Below, in pieces: positions 52,173-60,938 of a stretch of 61,837 nucleotides of DNA. How positions within the stretch are numbered: the first letter of the stretch is position 1; the number at the start of each line of letters is the position of its first letter. The notes under the pieces are model-generated. The model did not search any database. It saw only the letters and a program-made list of their open reading frames with translations, and was not told the origin of the DNA. The stretch spans positions 527-62,363 of the forward strand of contig DIKT01000086.1 of NCBI GenBank assembly GCA_002424635.1. The letters run 5' to 3'. This stretch comes from Desulfobulbaceae bacterium UBA5611. Lineage in GTDB: Bacteria > Desulfobacterota > Desulfobulbia > Desulfobulbales > Desulfocapsaceae. Both the position numbers and the translations under genes were made by a program.

Positions 52173-52829
52173 ATGATTAGTTTACGACAGGTAGAAAAAA
52201 GCTATCGCCGAGGAGCCGAGATAGTATGGGCCTTGCGTGGTATTGATCTGGAGATCGAGGCCGGAGAATTCACAGCAGTGATCGGCCCGTCCGGGGCCGG
52301 CAAGACTACTCTGCTCCATATCCTCGGTTGCCTGGATCTACCCAGCGGCGGTGAACTCCATTTTGATGGAGTACAAGTGGACAAGATGCGCGATGCCGAG
52401 CTGGTCGCCTTGCGGCGCCAGAAAATTGGTTTTATATTTCAGCAATTTTATCTGATACCGGGCCTGAGCGTACTGGATAATATTGCCTTACCTCTTCTTT
52501 TCAGCAAAAAAAAGCCACCGGAGGGCCGAATCGAAGAGCTGGCGCGGATGGTAGGTCTGGGCGAGCGGATGCATCATGTGCCGGCCCAGTTGAGCGGCGG
52601 CGAAATGCAGCGGACGGCCATTGCCCGGGCCCTGGTCAATAATCCGGAGGTAATCCTGGCTGACGAACCCACCGGCAATCTCGACTCGGCCAACAGCGAA
52701 AAGATATTTGCTATTTTACAGGAACTGCATCACAGCGGGCTGACGGTGATCATGATCACTCATAACCAGGAACTGGCGAACCGGGCCAACCGGATGATCC
52801 GGATTAAAGATGGTATAATAGAGGTATAA
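52173..52829 (+). CDS. MacB/LolD-type ABC transporter ATPase
   Basis: The 218-aa protein starts MISLRQVEKSYRRG at ATG 52173; the longer frame overlaps the permease and was not used. Walker A is GPSGAGKTT, the signature LSGGEMQR and Walker B VILADEP, followed by H in MITHN. It pairs with the permease upstream. Confidence 0.93.
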   Translation: MISLRQVEKSYRRGAEIVWALRGIDLEIEAGEFTAVIGPSGAGKTTLLHILGCLDLPSGGELHFDGVQVDKMRDAELVALRRQKIGFIFQQFYLIPGLSVLDNIALPLLFSKKKPPEGRIEELARMVGLGERMHHVPAQLSGGEMQRTAIARALVNNPEVILADEPTGNLDSANSEKIFAILQELHHSGLTVIMITHNQELANRANRMIRIKDGIIEV

Positions 52830-52857
52830 GGAGCACAAGAAAGAGCTGAACAATGCA

Positions 52858-52888
52858 ATCATACGCCACGGCCATACCGGCGTATGAT
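52858..52888. terminator. Hairpin between the ABC ATPase and htpX
   Basis: A perfect 10-bp inverted repeat (ATCATACGCC with its complement at 52879-52888) and an 11-nt loop fill most of the 92-bp gap. There is no T run, so it may attenuate or separate the two transcripts. Confidence 0.4.
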
Positions 52889-52921
52889 AAGCCGGCCCCC
52901 TGAACTGAAGGAGGAAACATC

Positions 52922-53806
52922 ATGTTTAAGAGAATAGCCTTGTTCATCATCACCAACCTGGCCATTGTGCTGGTCCTAGGCATAGTGCTCAATCTGCTGG
53001 GAGTGGGCCGGATTATGGATGAATCCGGGGTTGGCCTGGATATGCGCAGCTTGATGATTTTTGCTATCGTCTTCGGTTTTGGCGGCTCCTTCATCTCCCT
53101 GCTCATCTCCAAATGGACGGCCAAACGCTTGACCGGCGCCCAGGTGATCACCAGTCCCCGCAATGACAGCGAGGCCTGGCTGCTGACCACGGTGCGCAAT
53201 CAGGCCCAGAAGGCCGGCATCGGCATGCCCGAGGTCGCCATTTATGAAGCCCAGGATGTCAATGCTTTTGCGACCGGTGCCCGCCGTAATAACGCCCTGG
53301 TAGCAGTAAGTAGCGGTCTGCTACGCTCGATGAGCCGCGATGAGGCGGAGGCCGTGCTGGCCCATGAGGTCAGTCATGTGGCTAATGGCGATATGGTCAC
53401 CCTGGCCCTGATCCAAGGGGTGGTCAATACCTTCGTCATTTTTGCCTCCCGGGTAGTAGGCCACCTGGTGGATCGCGTACTGTTTAAGACCGAAAGGGGC
53501 CATGGTCCGGCTTTTTATATCACTTCTATCGTGGCCCAGATGGTGTTCGGTATTCTGGCCAGTATCATTGTCTTCTGGTTTAGCCGGCAACGTGAATTCC
53601 GGGCCGATTCCGGTGCCGCCCATCTGGCCGGCCGCGAAAAGATGATTGCGGCCCTGAAAAGACTGGGCGCCAATGTCAAGCAGCCGCACCTGCCTGATCA
53701 GTTGGCAGCCTTCGGCATCTCCGGCAATGTCGCCACCGGTTTCCAGCGCCTTTTTATGACGCATCCACCGCTGGAAGAGCGAATCGCCGCTCTCCAGCGC
53801 CGGTAA
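52922..53806 (+). CDS. htpX: Zinc metalloprotease HtpX
   Basis: The 294-aa M48 membrane protease has two N-terminal helices and the zinc motif HEVSH (148-152). A downstream FRADSGAA motif carries a further ligand Glu or Asp region, with two more helices between. AAGGAGG precedes the start. HtpX clears damaged inner-membrane proteins under envelope stress. A MITE-like repeat follows 8 nt after the stop. Confidence 0.95.
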   Translation: MFKRIALFIITNLAIVLVLGIVLNLLGVGRIMDESGVGLDMRSLMIFAIVFGFGGSFISLLISKWTAKRLTGAQVITSPRNDSEAWLLTTVRNQAQKAGIGMPEVAIYEAQDVNAFATGARRNNALVAVSSGLLRSMSRDEAEAVLAHEVSHVANGDMVTLALIQGVVNTFVIFASRVVGHLVDRVLFKTERGHGPAFYITSIVAQMVFGILASIIVFWFSRQREFRADSGAAHLAGREKMIAALKRLGANVKQPHLPDQLAAFGISGNVATGFQRLFMTHPPLEERIAALQRR

Positions 53807-53814
53807 ATTACTTG

Positions 53815-54088
53815 TTGAGTGCCATAACATCGTTTACAAAAAAATGTGCCATAACATCGCGCACAAGCACAAGTAGGTAGTTGGGTAGAGCACAGCGAAA
53901 CCCAACATCAACAAAAGCCATACAACAAAATAGATACAAATAAACGCAATCAAGGTTGGGTAGAGTGAAACGAAACCCAACAAAAAGCTGTGTAGAGCCG
54001 CAGAGCAACCTGACCGGCACACCTGATTTTGTTGGGTTTCGCACGCTCTACCCAACCTTGTGACGATGTCTTGACACATAAAAGTGTG
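53815..54088. repeat. MITE-like palindromic repeat, copy 3
   Basis: The left end TTGAGTGCCATAACATCG differs from copy 1 at one base. The second GTGCCATAACATCG unit follows, then three GTTGGGTAGAGC/GAAACCCAAC units near 53880, 53955 and 54033. The right part ends near GACACATAAAAGTGTGA, lacking the outer 18-bp repeat. The segment with CATACAACAAAATAGATAC is the inverse of a part of copy 2. Open frames here are artefacts. Confidence 0.8.
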
Positions 54089-54163
54089 AAAGTTAATCGC
54101 ATTTAGTGTGAAATTATAGTATTTGCTCCTGATCTAACTTTCTTGGCTCAGCGCGGTCATAAC

Positions 54164-54190
54164 AATTGCTCCTTGCAATTTTTTAATTTT
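54164..54190 (+). terminator. Short terminator-like hairpin after copy 3 repeat
   Basis: AATTGC and GCAATT (6 bp, 5-nt loop) are followed by TTTTTAATTTTTT. It may end transcription from htpX. The gap continues to 54397 with only the partial copy c element. Confidence 0.45.
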
Positions 54191-54280
54191 TTGGATTAAT
54201 TAAGCTTTTCAAATATTCAAGTGGGACAAGCTTCAGGACGCAAGCCTTGTTTTAAGGCAACTTCTGCAATTCGCCTCAGG

Positions 54281-54345
54281 GTGTCTTGAAAAATGAGAAT
54301 TTTCGTTCCAAATCAAGGCAGCCATTAGTTTACCTGCAGACGAAA
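54281..54345 (-). repeat. ~100-bp dispersed intergenic element, partial copy c
   Basis: On the minus strand it shows GTCTGCAGGTAAA, GCCTTGATTTGGAACG and the terminal AAAATTCTCATTTTTCAAG box, matching the 3' two thirds of copies a and b. The 5' part (ATGCTCAAAATTTT) is not found. It lies 52 nt upstream of the glycosyltransferase operon. Confidence 0.6.
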
Positions 54346-54397
54346 GCCGTGGTCTCTGTTTAATACGTAATCCGCGTCATCTGCCGCCAACAATTCC

Positions 54398-55633
54398 ATG
54401 AAAATAGTCATAGATGTGGGAATTGTCGGTCTAGCCCAGCTTTTTGAAACGGCCAGAACCGGTATCTACAGGGTCATTAGTAATCTGACGCAGGAATTAT
54501 TGCTTCGCGATGACCTGGAGCTTTATTTTTCCTCCCTCTCTTCTCTGCAGGTAAATCAGCTTACTGATCACTATTTTGCTGAGAAAAATCTGGCTGCCAA
54601 ATCATTTCCGAAAAATTGGTTTGAACAGACGCTGATCTTACTGGCCGGCTGTGATCGGGAGGTAAAACAGCAAAAGATCTCAGCAAAAATCCTGTCAAAA
54701 CTGTACCGGCTGTCTTTAACAAGAAGGATCGGGGTACAGGCGGATCTGTTTCATTCCCAATATTCGGCGCTGCCTTGTTTTCATTCCCGAATGAATCCGG
54801 TCCGTATGCTGACGGTATATGATATCATTCCCCTCATCCATCCCGAATATTTTGCGGATGGTTTTGCCGAGCAGTTCCGGCCGATCGTCGACTCTTTTGC
54901 GCCGCAGAATGATTTTCTCTTTACCATCTCCGAGTGTACCAAAAATGATATCTGTACTTATTTTCAGATGGATCCAGCCAGAGTTTTTGTCACCCCTCTG
55001 GCGGCTTCACCGGCTCTTTATTATCCGGTGCAGGACCAGGCGCTGATCAGCGCAGTAAAAAAGAAATTTCTGATCCCGGAAGGCCGCTATTTTCTGACCT
55101 TGGCCACCATAGAAAAAAGAAAAAATCTGCAAACTTCCATCAGTTGTTTTCGGGAGATCCTGAAACAGCCAGGCTGTGAAGATCTCTTCTTTGTCCTGGT
55201 CGGCACCCGTGGCTGGAAGGTGCAGGAGATTATCCAGGAGATTAACGATGATCCGTTATTACGCCACCGGGTAATTTTTACCGGTTTTGTTGCCGATCAT
55301 TATCTTAGTGCCTTATACAGTGGCGCTGAGGCCTTTCTGTATCTATCTCTATATGAAGGTTTTGGCTTACCACCGCTAGAGGCCATGCAATGTGGTCTGC
55401 CGGTGATTGCCTCCAACACCAGCTCCTTGCCTGAGGTGATAGGAGATGCGGGGATTCTTCTGGATCCGCTGGGCCAAGATGAGATATGCCAGGCCATGCT
55501 GACTGTGCTTGAGAATAAAGACCTGCGGCATGCTTATGTAAAAAAAGGGCTGGCCAGAGCCGCTGACTTTTCCTGGTATCGTTGTGCGGAACAAACAGCC
55601 GCCGGATATCAAAAAGCCTGGAATGGCCGTTAA
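54398..55633 (+). CDS. Glycosyltransferase family 4 (GT-B)
   Basis: The 411-aa protein has a GT-B fold. The donor-binding C-terminal domain shows FLTLATIEKRKNLQTSI and YEGFGLPPLEAMQCGLPVIASNTSSLPEVIGDAG, the E-x7-E type signature of GT4. It probably adds a sugar to a lipid-linked repeat unit at the cytoplasmic face. It is first in a run of five plus-strand sugar genes to 60029. Confidence 0.9.
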   Translation: MKIVIDVGIVGLAQLFETARTGIYRVISNLTQELLLRDDLELYFSSLSSLQVNQLTDHYFAEKNLAAKSFPKNWFEQTLILLAGCDREVKQQKISAKILSKLYRLSLTRRIGVQADLFHSQYSALPCFHSRMNPVRMLTVYDIIPLIHPEYFADGFAEQFRPIVDSFAPQNDFLFTISECTKNDICTYFQMDPARVFVTPLAASPALYYPVQDQALISAVKKKFLIPEGRYFLTLATIEKRKNLQTSISCFREILKQPGCEDLFFVLVGTRGWKVQEIIQEINDDPLLRHRVIFTGFVADHYLSALYSGAEAFLYLSLYEGFGLPPLEAMQCGLPVIASNTSSLPEVIGDAGILLDPLGQDEICQAMLTVLENKDLRHAYVKKGLARAADFSWYRCAEQTAAGYQKAWNGR

Positions 55634-55650
55634 GTCGAGAAGCTGAGTCT

Positions 55651-56742
55651 ATGCATATATTTTATGATTATCAGATCTTCTGCCTGCAGCAATTCGGGGG
55701 CATCTCCCGTTATTTTGTCGAACTGGCCGGCCGGCTGTCCGTCTATTCCTCGGCGCTGACAACAACCATCCTGGCCCCTGTGCATATAAATAACTACCTT
55801 GATGGCAGTGCCGTGCCTACAATTGGCAAAAAAGTCCCTTCTTTTCCCGGCAGGCATCGTATTCTGCCGACCATTAATCAGCTAGCCAGCAATGTTATTC
55901 TCAGGGGCCAAAAGCCGGATATACTGCATGAGACCTATTATTCGGCTACTTCTTTAGCGGTTAAAGTGCCTCGCATTCTCACCGTTTATGATATGACGCA
56001 TGAACGGTTTCCCGCTCAGTTTCAAGGGGCTGATCGTGCTATCCCGCAGCTCAAGGCCAAGGCTATTGCTCGGGCCGATCATCTGATTGTAATTTCCTAT
56101 AGTACCCGTGATGACCTTATTGCCTACCTCGGCATTACTCCTGACAAAATAACCGTTATTCCCCTGGCCTCAGCCATGGAAAAACCTGCAGGAAATCCGG
56201 GCAGGCATAGCCAAAGGCCGTACTTTCTTTATGTAGGCTTAAGAGGAGGGGTGAAAAACTTTCAGCGGCTTGTTACGGCTTTCAGTCAGTCGCCCAGGTT
56301 ACGTGCTGACTTTGATCTCATCTGTGTTGGTGGAGGTGCCTTTACAGCAGAAGAGCTCTCTTTGTTTAAGGCTTTATCGGTAAGTAATCAGATTAAACAT
56401 CTCGGGGCTGATGATAACCTGCTGACCTCTCTCTACGCGCAGGCGGCTTTGTTTGTCTATCCATCATTGTATGAAGGTTTTGGTCTGCCGATATTGGAGG
56501 CCATGCGCTGTGGCTGTCCCATTGCCTGCAGTAATACCAGTTCGATGCCGGAAATAGCCGGCGATGCGGCCATGTTTTTTGATCCCAACGATGAAGAGGA
56601 GATACGCGTGGTTATGGAGTCGACAGTGCAATCACCAGAGACTCTGGATTTATTACGAGCACGGGGCTATGAACGGGAGAAGATGTTTTCCTGGGATAAC
56701 TGTGTGCGTCAGACGGCAGAGCTGTATCGCCGCCAGGTCTAA
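55651..56742 (+). CDS. Glycosyltransferase family 4 (GT-B), second
   Basis: The ATG at 55651 gives 363 aa beginning MHIFYDYQIFCLQQFGGISRYFVELAG, an acceptor-domain start typical of this group. The donor domain has FLYVGLRGGVKNFQRL and YEGFGLPILEAMRCGCPIACSNTSSMPEIAGDAA. It is similar in layout to the preceding gene, so the pair may be an old duplication. It is 17 nt downstream of that gene. Confidence 0.9.
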   Translation: MHIFYDYQIFCLQQFGGISRYFVELAGRLSVYSSALTTTILAPVHINNYLDGSAVPTIGKKVPSFPGRHRILPTINQLASNVILRGQKPDILHETYYSATSLAVKVPRILTVYDMTHERFPAQFQGADRAIPQLKAKAIARADHLIVISYSTRDDLIAYLGITPDKITVIPLASAMEKPAGNPGRHSQRPYFLYVGLRGGVKNFQRLVTAFSQSPRLRADFDLICVGGGAFTAEELSLFKALSVSNQIKHLGADDNLLTSLYAQAALFVYPSLYEGFGLPILEAMRCGCPIACSNTSSMPEIAGDAAMFFDPNDEEEIRVVMESTVQSPETLDLLRARGYEREKMFSWDNCVRQTAELYRRQV

Positions 56743-56746
56743 TATT

Positions 56747-57631
56747 ATGAGGACGGGTCATTTGCAGGATTTACAGAAAAAAGTTGGAGGCTTGCGTACC
56801 CGTGGCGTGGAAGTGCAAGGTGGGCTCGGCCATCCTCTGGTTTCCATTATTACCATTGTCTTCAATGATGAGTCGTCTATTCGGCAGACCATTGATAGTG
56901 TCTTACGGCAAAGCTATGATGCCATCGAATACATTATCATTGATGGCGGATCACATGATAATACCGTCGCCATTATCAGTGAATATGAGGCCAGCCTTGC
57001 TTATTGGCAAAGTGAGCCGGACCAGGGGATCAGCGATGCTTTCAACAAGGGCATCAGGGCTGCCCGCGGCGAGATCATCGGCCTGATCAATGCCGGTGAC
57101 TGGTACGAACCGGAGACGGTGCAACTGGTTGTAAAAACCTTCCTGGCAGAGCAGGAGATCGGGGTGATCTGTGGGACCTTGCAGTTCTGGAAAGGTCTGA
57201 CCCAAGAATATCGTTGTCCTTCCGTGCCTGCGCTGCTGGAACGGGAAATGACCGTGACGCACCCGACCTGCTTTGTGCGGGCCGGCCTCTATCATCATTA
57301 TGGTCTTTTTGCCACTGATTACAAACTGGCCATGGATTATGAATTATTGCTGCGTTTTAAAAGACAAGGCAGCAGGTTTTTATCTCTTGAGGCCGTTTTG
57401 GCCAATATGCAACATGACGGCGTCTCTGAGGAAAATTGGAAAAAGGCCCTGCAGGAAACCCATAAGGCCCGAAGGGAGCTTTTGGAGCCATCTTTTTGGA
57501 CCAGTAAGAGCTATTATTGGTTCCTTATGGTTAAACGACAGGTACGCATTTGGCTGCAGAGATGGCAGTGGCACCGTCTCATCTGTTTATATCGACAGAG
57601 GCTGGCCCTGGTCAAAAAAACTAAATCTTGA
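56747..57631 (+). CDS. Glycosyltransferase family 2 (GT-A)
   Basis: The ATG at 56747, 4 nt after the previous stop, gives 294 aa; the longer open frame overlaps that gene. The GT-A motifs are VSIITIVFNDESSIRQTIDSVLRQ, YIIIDGGSHD and a DXD-like INAGDWY, with a later HPTCFVR. It resembles WcaA-like transferases that initiate or extend branches. It overlaps or abuts the next GT2 gene. Confidence 0.88.
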   Translation: MRTGHLQDLQKKVGGLRTRGVEVQGGLGHPLVSIITIVFNDESSIRQTIDSVLRQSYDAIEYIIIDGGSHDNTVAIISEYEASLAYWQSEPDQGISDAFNKGIRAARGEIIGLINAGDWYEPETVQLVVKTFLAEQEIGVICGTLQFWKGLTQEYRCPSVPALLEREMTVTHPTCFVRAGLYHHYGLFATDYKLAMDYELLLRFKRQGSRFLSLEAVLANMQHDGVSEENWKKALQETHKARRELLEPSFWTSKSYYWFLMVKRQVRIWLQRWQWHRLICLYRQRLALVKKTKS

Positions 57632-57639
57632 ATGATCTG

Positions 57640-58572
57640 ATGGCTTCTCAGGTTTATCTTTCTATTTTGATCCCGGTCTATAATTGGGATATAGGGCCTC
57701 TGCTTACTGCTCTTGCGGCTCAAGCCCGGCCACTGGCATCTGGCCGGCAGGTGGAGATAATTGTCCTGGATGATGGCTCGACTGAGAAATTTACCAATAA
57801 GGCAGTGGCCGACCAGCTCTTTCTGGTCAGATATGAGGAGTCAGCTGTCAATAAAGGGCGGGCCGAGACCCGTAACGCCCTGCTGCAGCAGGCGCAAGGC
57901 CAGTATGTGCTCTTTTTGGATGCGGATATGCTGCCTGATCGGTCTGACTTTGTCCAGACATACCTGCAAGAAGCTCAGCAGGGTGGTGAGATTGTCTGCG
58001 GGGGGATCAGTTATCAGCAGCATGACCAGCCGGCTCCTGAATATTCTTTTTATCTCTATAAAAGTCATAGAACCGAGGCCTTGGCGGCATCGGTACGGGC
58101 AAGCACTCCCTGGCGTTATCTGTTTACCTCCAATATCATGGTGCGGCGGGAAATAATGCAAGCCGTCCGTTTCGATGCCAGATTTACCGGCTATGGTTTT
58201 GAAGATATTGAATGGGGAGTCCGTTTGGGAGATAATTTTACCATTAAGCATATTGAAAATACCTGCTCCCATATGGGGCTGATGACCAAACAGCAGCTCT
58301 GGGCAAAAATGCGGGATTCGATACCGAATTATGCGCTGCTTCTGGCCTTGCACCCCTTGAAGACAGATCATAGCGGGGCAGCAGCACTGGCCTTCTTTCT
58401 CCGGTACTTACCAGCTGAGCTCCTCACGGCCGGCGACTGGTTGTTAAATCGTTTGTTTGCCTGGCTGCCATGGAATTGGCCCTTGTTTTTGATCTTGCAA
58501 TGCGATAAAGCTCTTATGCTGACCCTGGAATTGAAAAAAGAATCCCGTTCCACTAGACCTCTTTATAAGTAA
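57640..58572 (+). CDS. Glycosyltransferase family 2 with GT7C-like C-terminal motif
   Basis: From ATG 57640 it is 310 aa; a TTG at 57628 would overlap the preceding stop. Motifs are YLSILIPVYNW, IIVLDDGS, FLDADMLPDR (DXD) and FTGYGFEDIEWGVRLG, the G-x-G-x-E-D-x-E pattern of chondroitin-polymerase-like and GT7 C-terminal domains. It is likely another repeat-unit transferase. A hydrophobic C-terminal region (WPLFLILQ) may associate with the membrane. Confidence 0.88.
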   Translation: MASQVYLSILIPVYNWDIGPLLTALAAQARPLASGRQVEIIVLDDGSTEKFTNKAVADQLFLVRYEESAVNKGRAETRNALLQQAQGQYVLFLDADMLPDRSDFVQTYLQEAQQGGEIVCGGISYQQHDQPAPEYSFYLYKSHRTEALAASVRASTPWRYLFTSNIMVRREIMQAVRFDARFTGYGFEDIEWGVRLGDNFTIKHIENTCSHMGLMTKQQLWAKMRDSIPNYALLLALHPLKTDHSGAAALAFFLRYLPAELLTAGDWLLNRLFAWLPWNWPLFLILQCDKALMLTLELKKESRSTRPLYK

Positions 58573-58613
58573 AAAGTATTTACCATGGAAATTTTGCTGA
58601 ACAGGAACCAACC

Positions 58614-60029
58614 ATGAATATGCTGTCTGCTAATCTGCGCGAGCAAAGTTCGGTTATGGTCAGGCTTCTGCATCTGCTTGATATCGCCATGGTGGGGTCG
58701 TACTTCTGGCTGCTGGTCGTCTGGTATCAGGTGCCGTGGACTTTTTACTATACCAGGTTTGTTATCTTATCCTTGGTCCTTAGTCTGATCAGTTTTCATT
58801 CTTTTCAATTGTACCGGTCCTGGCGCGGCTGGAAATTTTATCAGGAGTTCCTGGTTATCGTCAAAGCCTGGGGCACAGTAGTGGGCATCCTGTTGTTCTA
58901 CTTTTTTGTCTTTAAAATTTCCGAGGCCTATTCGCGGGCGGTCTTTCTCATCTGGTCCTTGTCCACCCCTCTGCTGCTTTTTGTGCTCCATGTTATTGCC
59001 CGCAAGATTCTGCGATATTACCGGGCCCAAGGCAAAAATGTCCGCCATGCCGTAATTGTCGGGGCTGGTGATCTGGGGGAGCGGCTGGCCAAAGAGGTGG
59101 AGGCTATTCCCTGGGCCGGTATTGAGGTGATTGGCTTTTTTGATGATAAAATAAAAGACAATGATGGCCTGCAGGTCATGGGCAAACCCATTTTAGGGGA
59201 TATTGCCATGATTGAGGAGTATTTAAACTCTAATGATATCGATTATGTCTATATTGCCCTGCCCATGCGGGCCGAAAAAAAGATTTTTACCATTTTGCGG
59301 ACCTGCCGCTCTCTAGGCGCCCGTATCTATCTGGTTCCTGATCTGTATATTTTCGGCCTCCATCATGCCGAGATCCAATCGTTGGGTAATTTAATGGTTT
59401 TAAATTTTAACCCCAATACTGAATGGAAGCGTGGTTTTGATCTTGTGTTTGCCAGTCTGGCCCTGTTTTTTACCTTGCCGTTGACCCTGGTAATTGCCCT
59501 GTTGATTAAACTGGAGAGCCCGGGGCCGATTTTTTACCGTCACCGCAGGATTGCCGCGGCCGGTAAAGAGTTTGGCTGTTTGAAATTCCGGACCATGTGT
59601 ATCGGGGCGGAGAAAAAACTACAGACCCTGCTGGCGCAAGATCCTGCTTTACATGAAGAATGGCAGCGGACCTTCAAGCTCAAGGATGATCCCCGAGTCA
59701 CCAGAATCGGCCGGTTTCTACGCCGTACCAGTCTTGATGAGCTGCCGCAGTTTCTAAATGTCGTAAAAGGAGAGATGAGCGTGGTCGGAGCCCGTCCCAT
59801 TGTGGCCCGGGAGTTAAGTGATTTTTACAAGGACAGTGCCGGCCGGTATTGCTCCATGAAACCTGGTATTACCGGGCCCTGGCAGGTGGGAAGTCGATCT
59901 GATGTGGAAGATTATAATGAACGGATCGAACTGGATGACTGGTATATCCTCAATTATTCGCTGTGGACCGATCTGAAGATCATTGCCCGGACTGTAGGCT
60001 GCATGTGGCGCGGTAACGGCGCTTATTAA
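58614..60029 (+). CDS. Polyprenyl-phosphate hexose-1-phosphate transferase (WbaP/WcaJ type)
   Basis: The 471-aa protein has four to five N-terminal membrane helices and a Rossmann-like CoA-binding_3 domain (AVIVGAGDLGERLAKEVEA). A re-entrant helix and the catalytic domain follow, with KRGFDLVFASLALFF, SPGPIFYRHRRI, KFRTM, TSLDELPQFLNVVKGEMSVVGARP and PGITGPWQVGSRS. It transfers sugar-1-phosphate to undecaprenyl phosphate, the first step of repeat-unit synthesis for the glycosyltransferases encoded just before it. Confidence 0.94.
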   Translation: MNMLSANLREQSSVMVRLLHLLDIAMVGSYFWLLVVWYQVPWTFYYTRFVILSLVLSLISFHSFQLYRSWRGWKFYQEFLVIVKAWGTVVGILLFYFFVFKISEAYSRAVFLIWSLSTPLLLFVLHVIARKILRYYRAQGKNVRHAVIVGAGDLGERLAKEVEAIPWAGIEVIGFFDDKIKDNDGLQVMGKPILGDIAMIEEYLNSNDIDYVYIALPMRAEKKIFTILRTCRSLGARIYLVPDLYIFGLHHAEIQSLGNLMVLNFNPNTEWKRGFDLVFASLALFFTLPLTLVIALLIKLESPGPIFYRHRRIAAAGKEFGCLKFRTMCIGAEKKLQTLLAQDPALHEEWQRTFKLKDDPRVTRIGRFLRRTSLDELPQFLNVVKGEMSVVGARPIVARELSDFYKDSAGRYCSMKPGITGPWQVGSRSDVEDYNERIELDDWYILNYSLWTDLKIIARTVGCMWRGNGAY

Positions 60030-60074
60030 CTACAAAAGGCCTTGAAGATCAGCTAGAGGCGTGAGGTAAATTTC

Positions 60075-60833
60075 TCACCCTTTACCGGTTAGAGCCCCCA
60101 TCAAGAGGCGAGGGGCATTGTCGGCCGGGGCCGCTATCCTGGTCAGCGGTGTTTCATCCCGTTCCGCCTCCCGGATAGCCTGGGAGTCAGTGAAGAAGGC
60201 GATGGGGCTGAGCGTTAAATTGTCGACCAGAAACTGGCGATCCTGCTCGTTTTTGATCAGGTTGCCGATAAAATTGATTTTAGGGATCTTGACATCTTCG
60301 GCCAGTTTTTTTATTTTCAGGGCGGTGCGCACCGAAGAGCGGGAGGGGATCACCACAATCAATAAATGATCAATGCCGGCAATAGTGCCCCGGCCCAGAT
60401 GTTCGACCCCGGCTTCCATATCGAGCAGAACCACCTCATCCGGTGACAGCAGGAGCTTGGTCAGCATCCGGCGCAGGACATTGTTTTCCGGGCAGGCACA
60501 GCCTTTATCGCCGGTCTGGATGGCGCCCAGGACCATCAGTTTGATCCCGTCATGACTGATCATGAAATCGTGCAGCAGGTCGTTGACCTGAGGATTCATA
60601 TTATAAAAAGGGGAGCCCTCCACTTTGCCGGAGCGTTCCACCAGCAGTTTGGTCATCTCGGCAATGGGCTTAATCTGATCAATGTTGGTTACGCCCAGCG
60701 TTTCCGCCATATGGGGACTGGGGTCGGCATCAATGATCAGGACATCCTTGCCGGCTTTTTTGAATTCATTGGCCAGCAGGGCCATGATAGTGGTCTTGCC
60801 GACGCCGCCTTTGCCGCTGATTGCAATCTTCAT
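60075..60833 (-). CDS. cooC: CooC-type nickel-insertion ATPase
   Basis: The 252-aa P-loop ATPase has the deviant Walker A GKGGVGKTT (7-15) and the switch region DADPSP. The CxC motif at C112/C114 (KGCACPENN) binds nickel between two subunits in CooC. It matures carbon-monoxide dehydrogenase or acetyl-CoA synthase. No CODH gene is in the window, so it acts on a partner elsewhere, or serves another nickel enzyme. It is divergent from the BI-1 gene. Confidence 0.9.
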   Translation of the reverse strand: MKIAISGKGGVGKTTIMALLANEFKKAGKDVLIIDADPSPHMAETLGVTNIDQIKPIAEMTKLLVERSGKVEGSPFYNMNPQVNDLLHDFMISHDGIKLMVLGAIQTGDKGCACPENNVLRRMLTKLLLSPDEVVLLDMEAGVEHLGRGTIAGIDHLLIVVIPSRSSVRTALKIKKLAEDVKIPKINFIGNLIKNEQDRQFLVDNLTLSPIAFFTDSQAIREAERDETPLTRIAAPADNAPRLLMGALTGKG

Positions 60834-60938
60834 CTTCTCAAACCCTCTTTATCTTGCTTGCTGTAACAAAATGATTAAGATACAGTCTATTATTATCTTA
60901 TTTACCGCTAGACGTAAACTATGAAAGGAGAAAACTAC

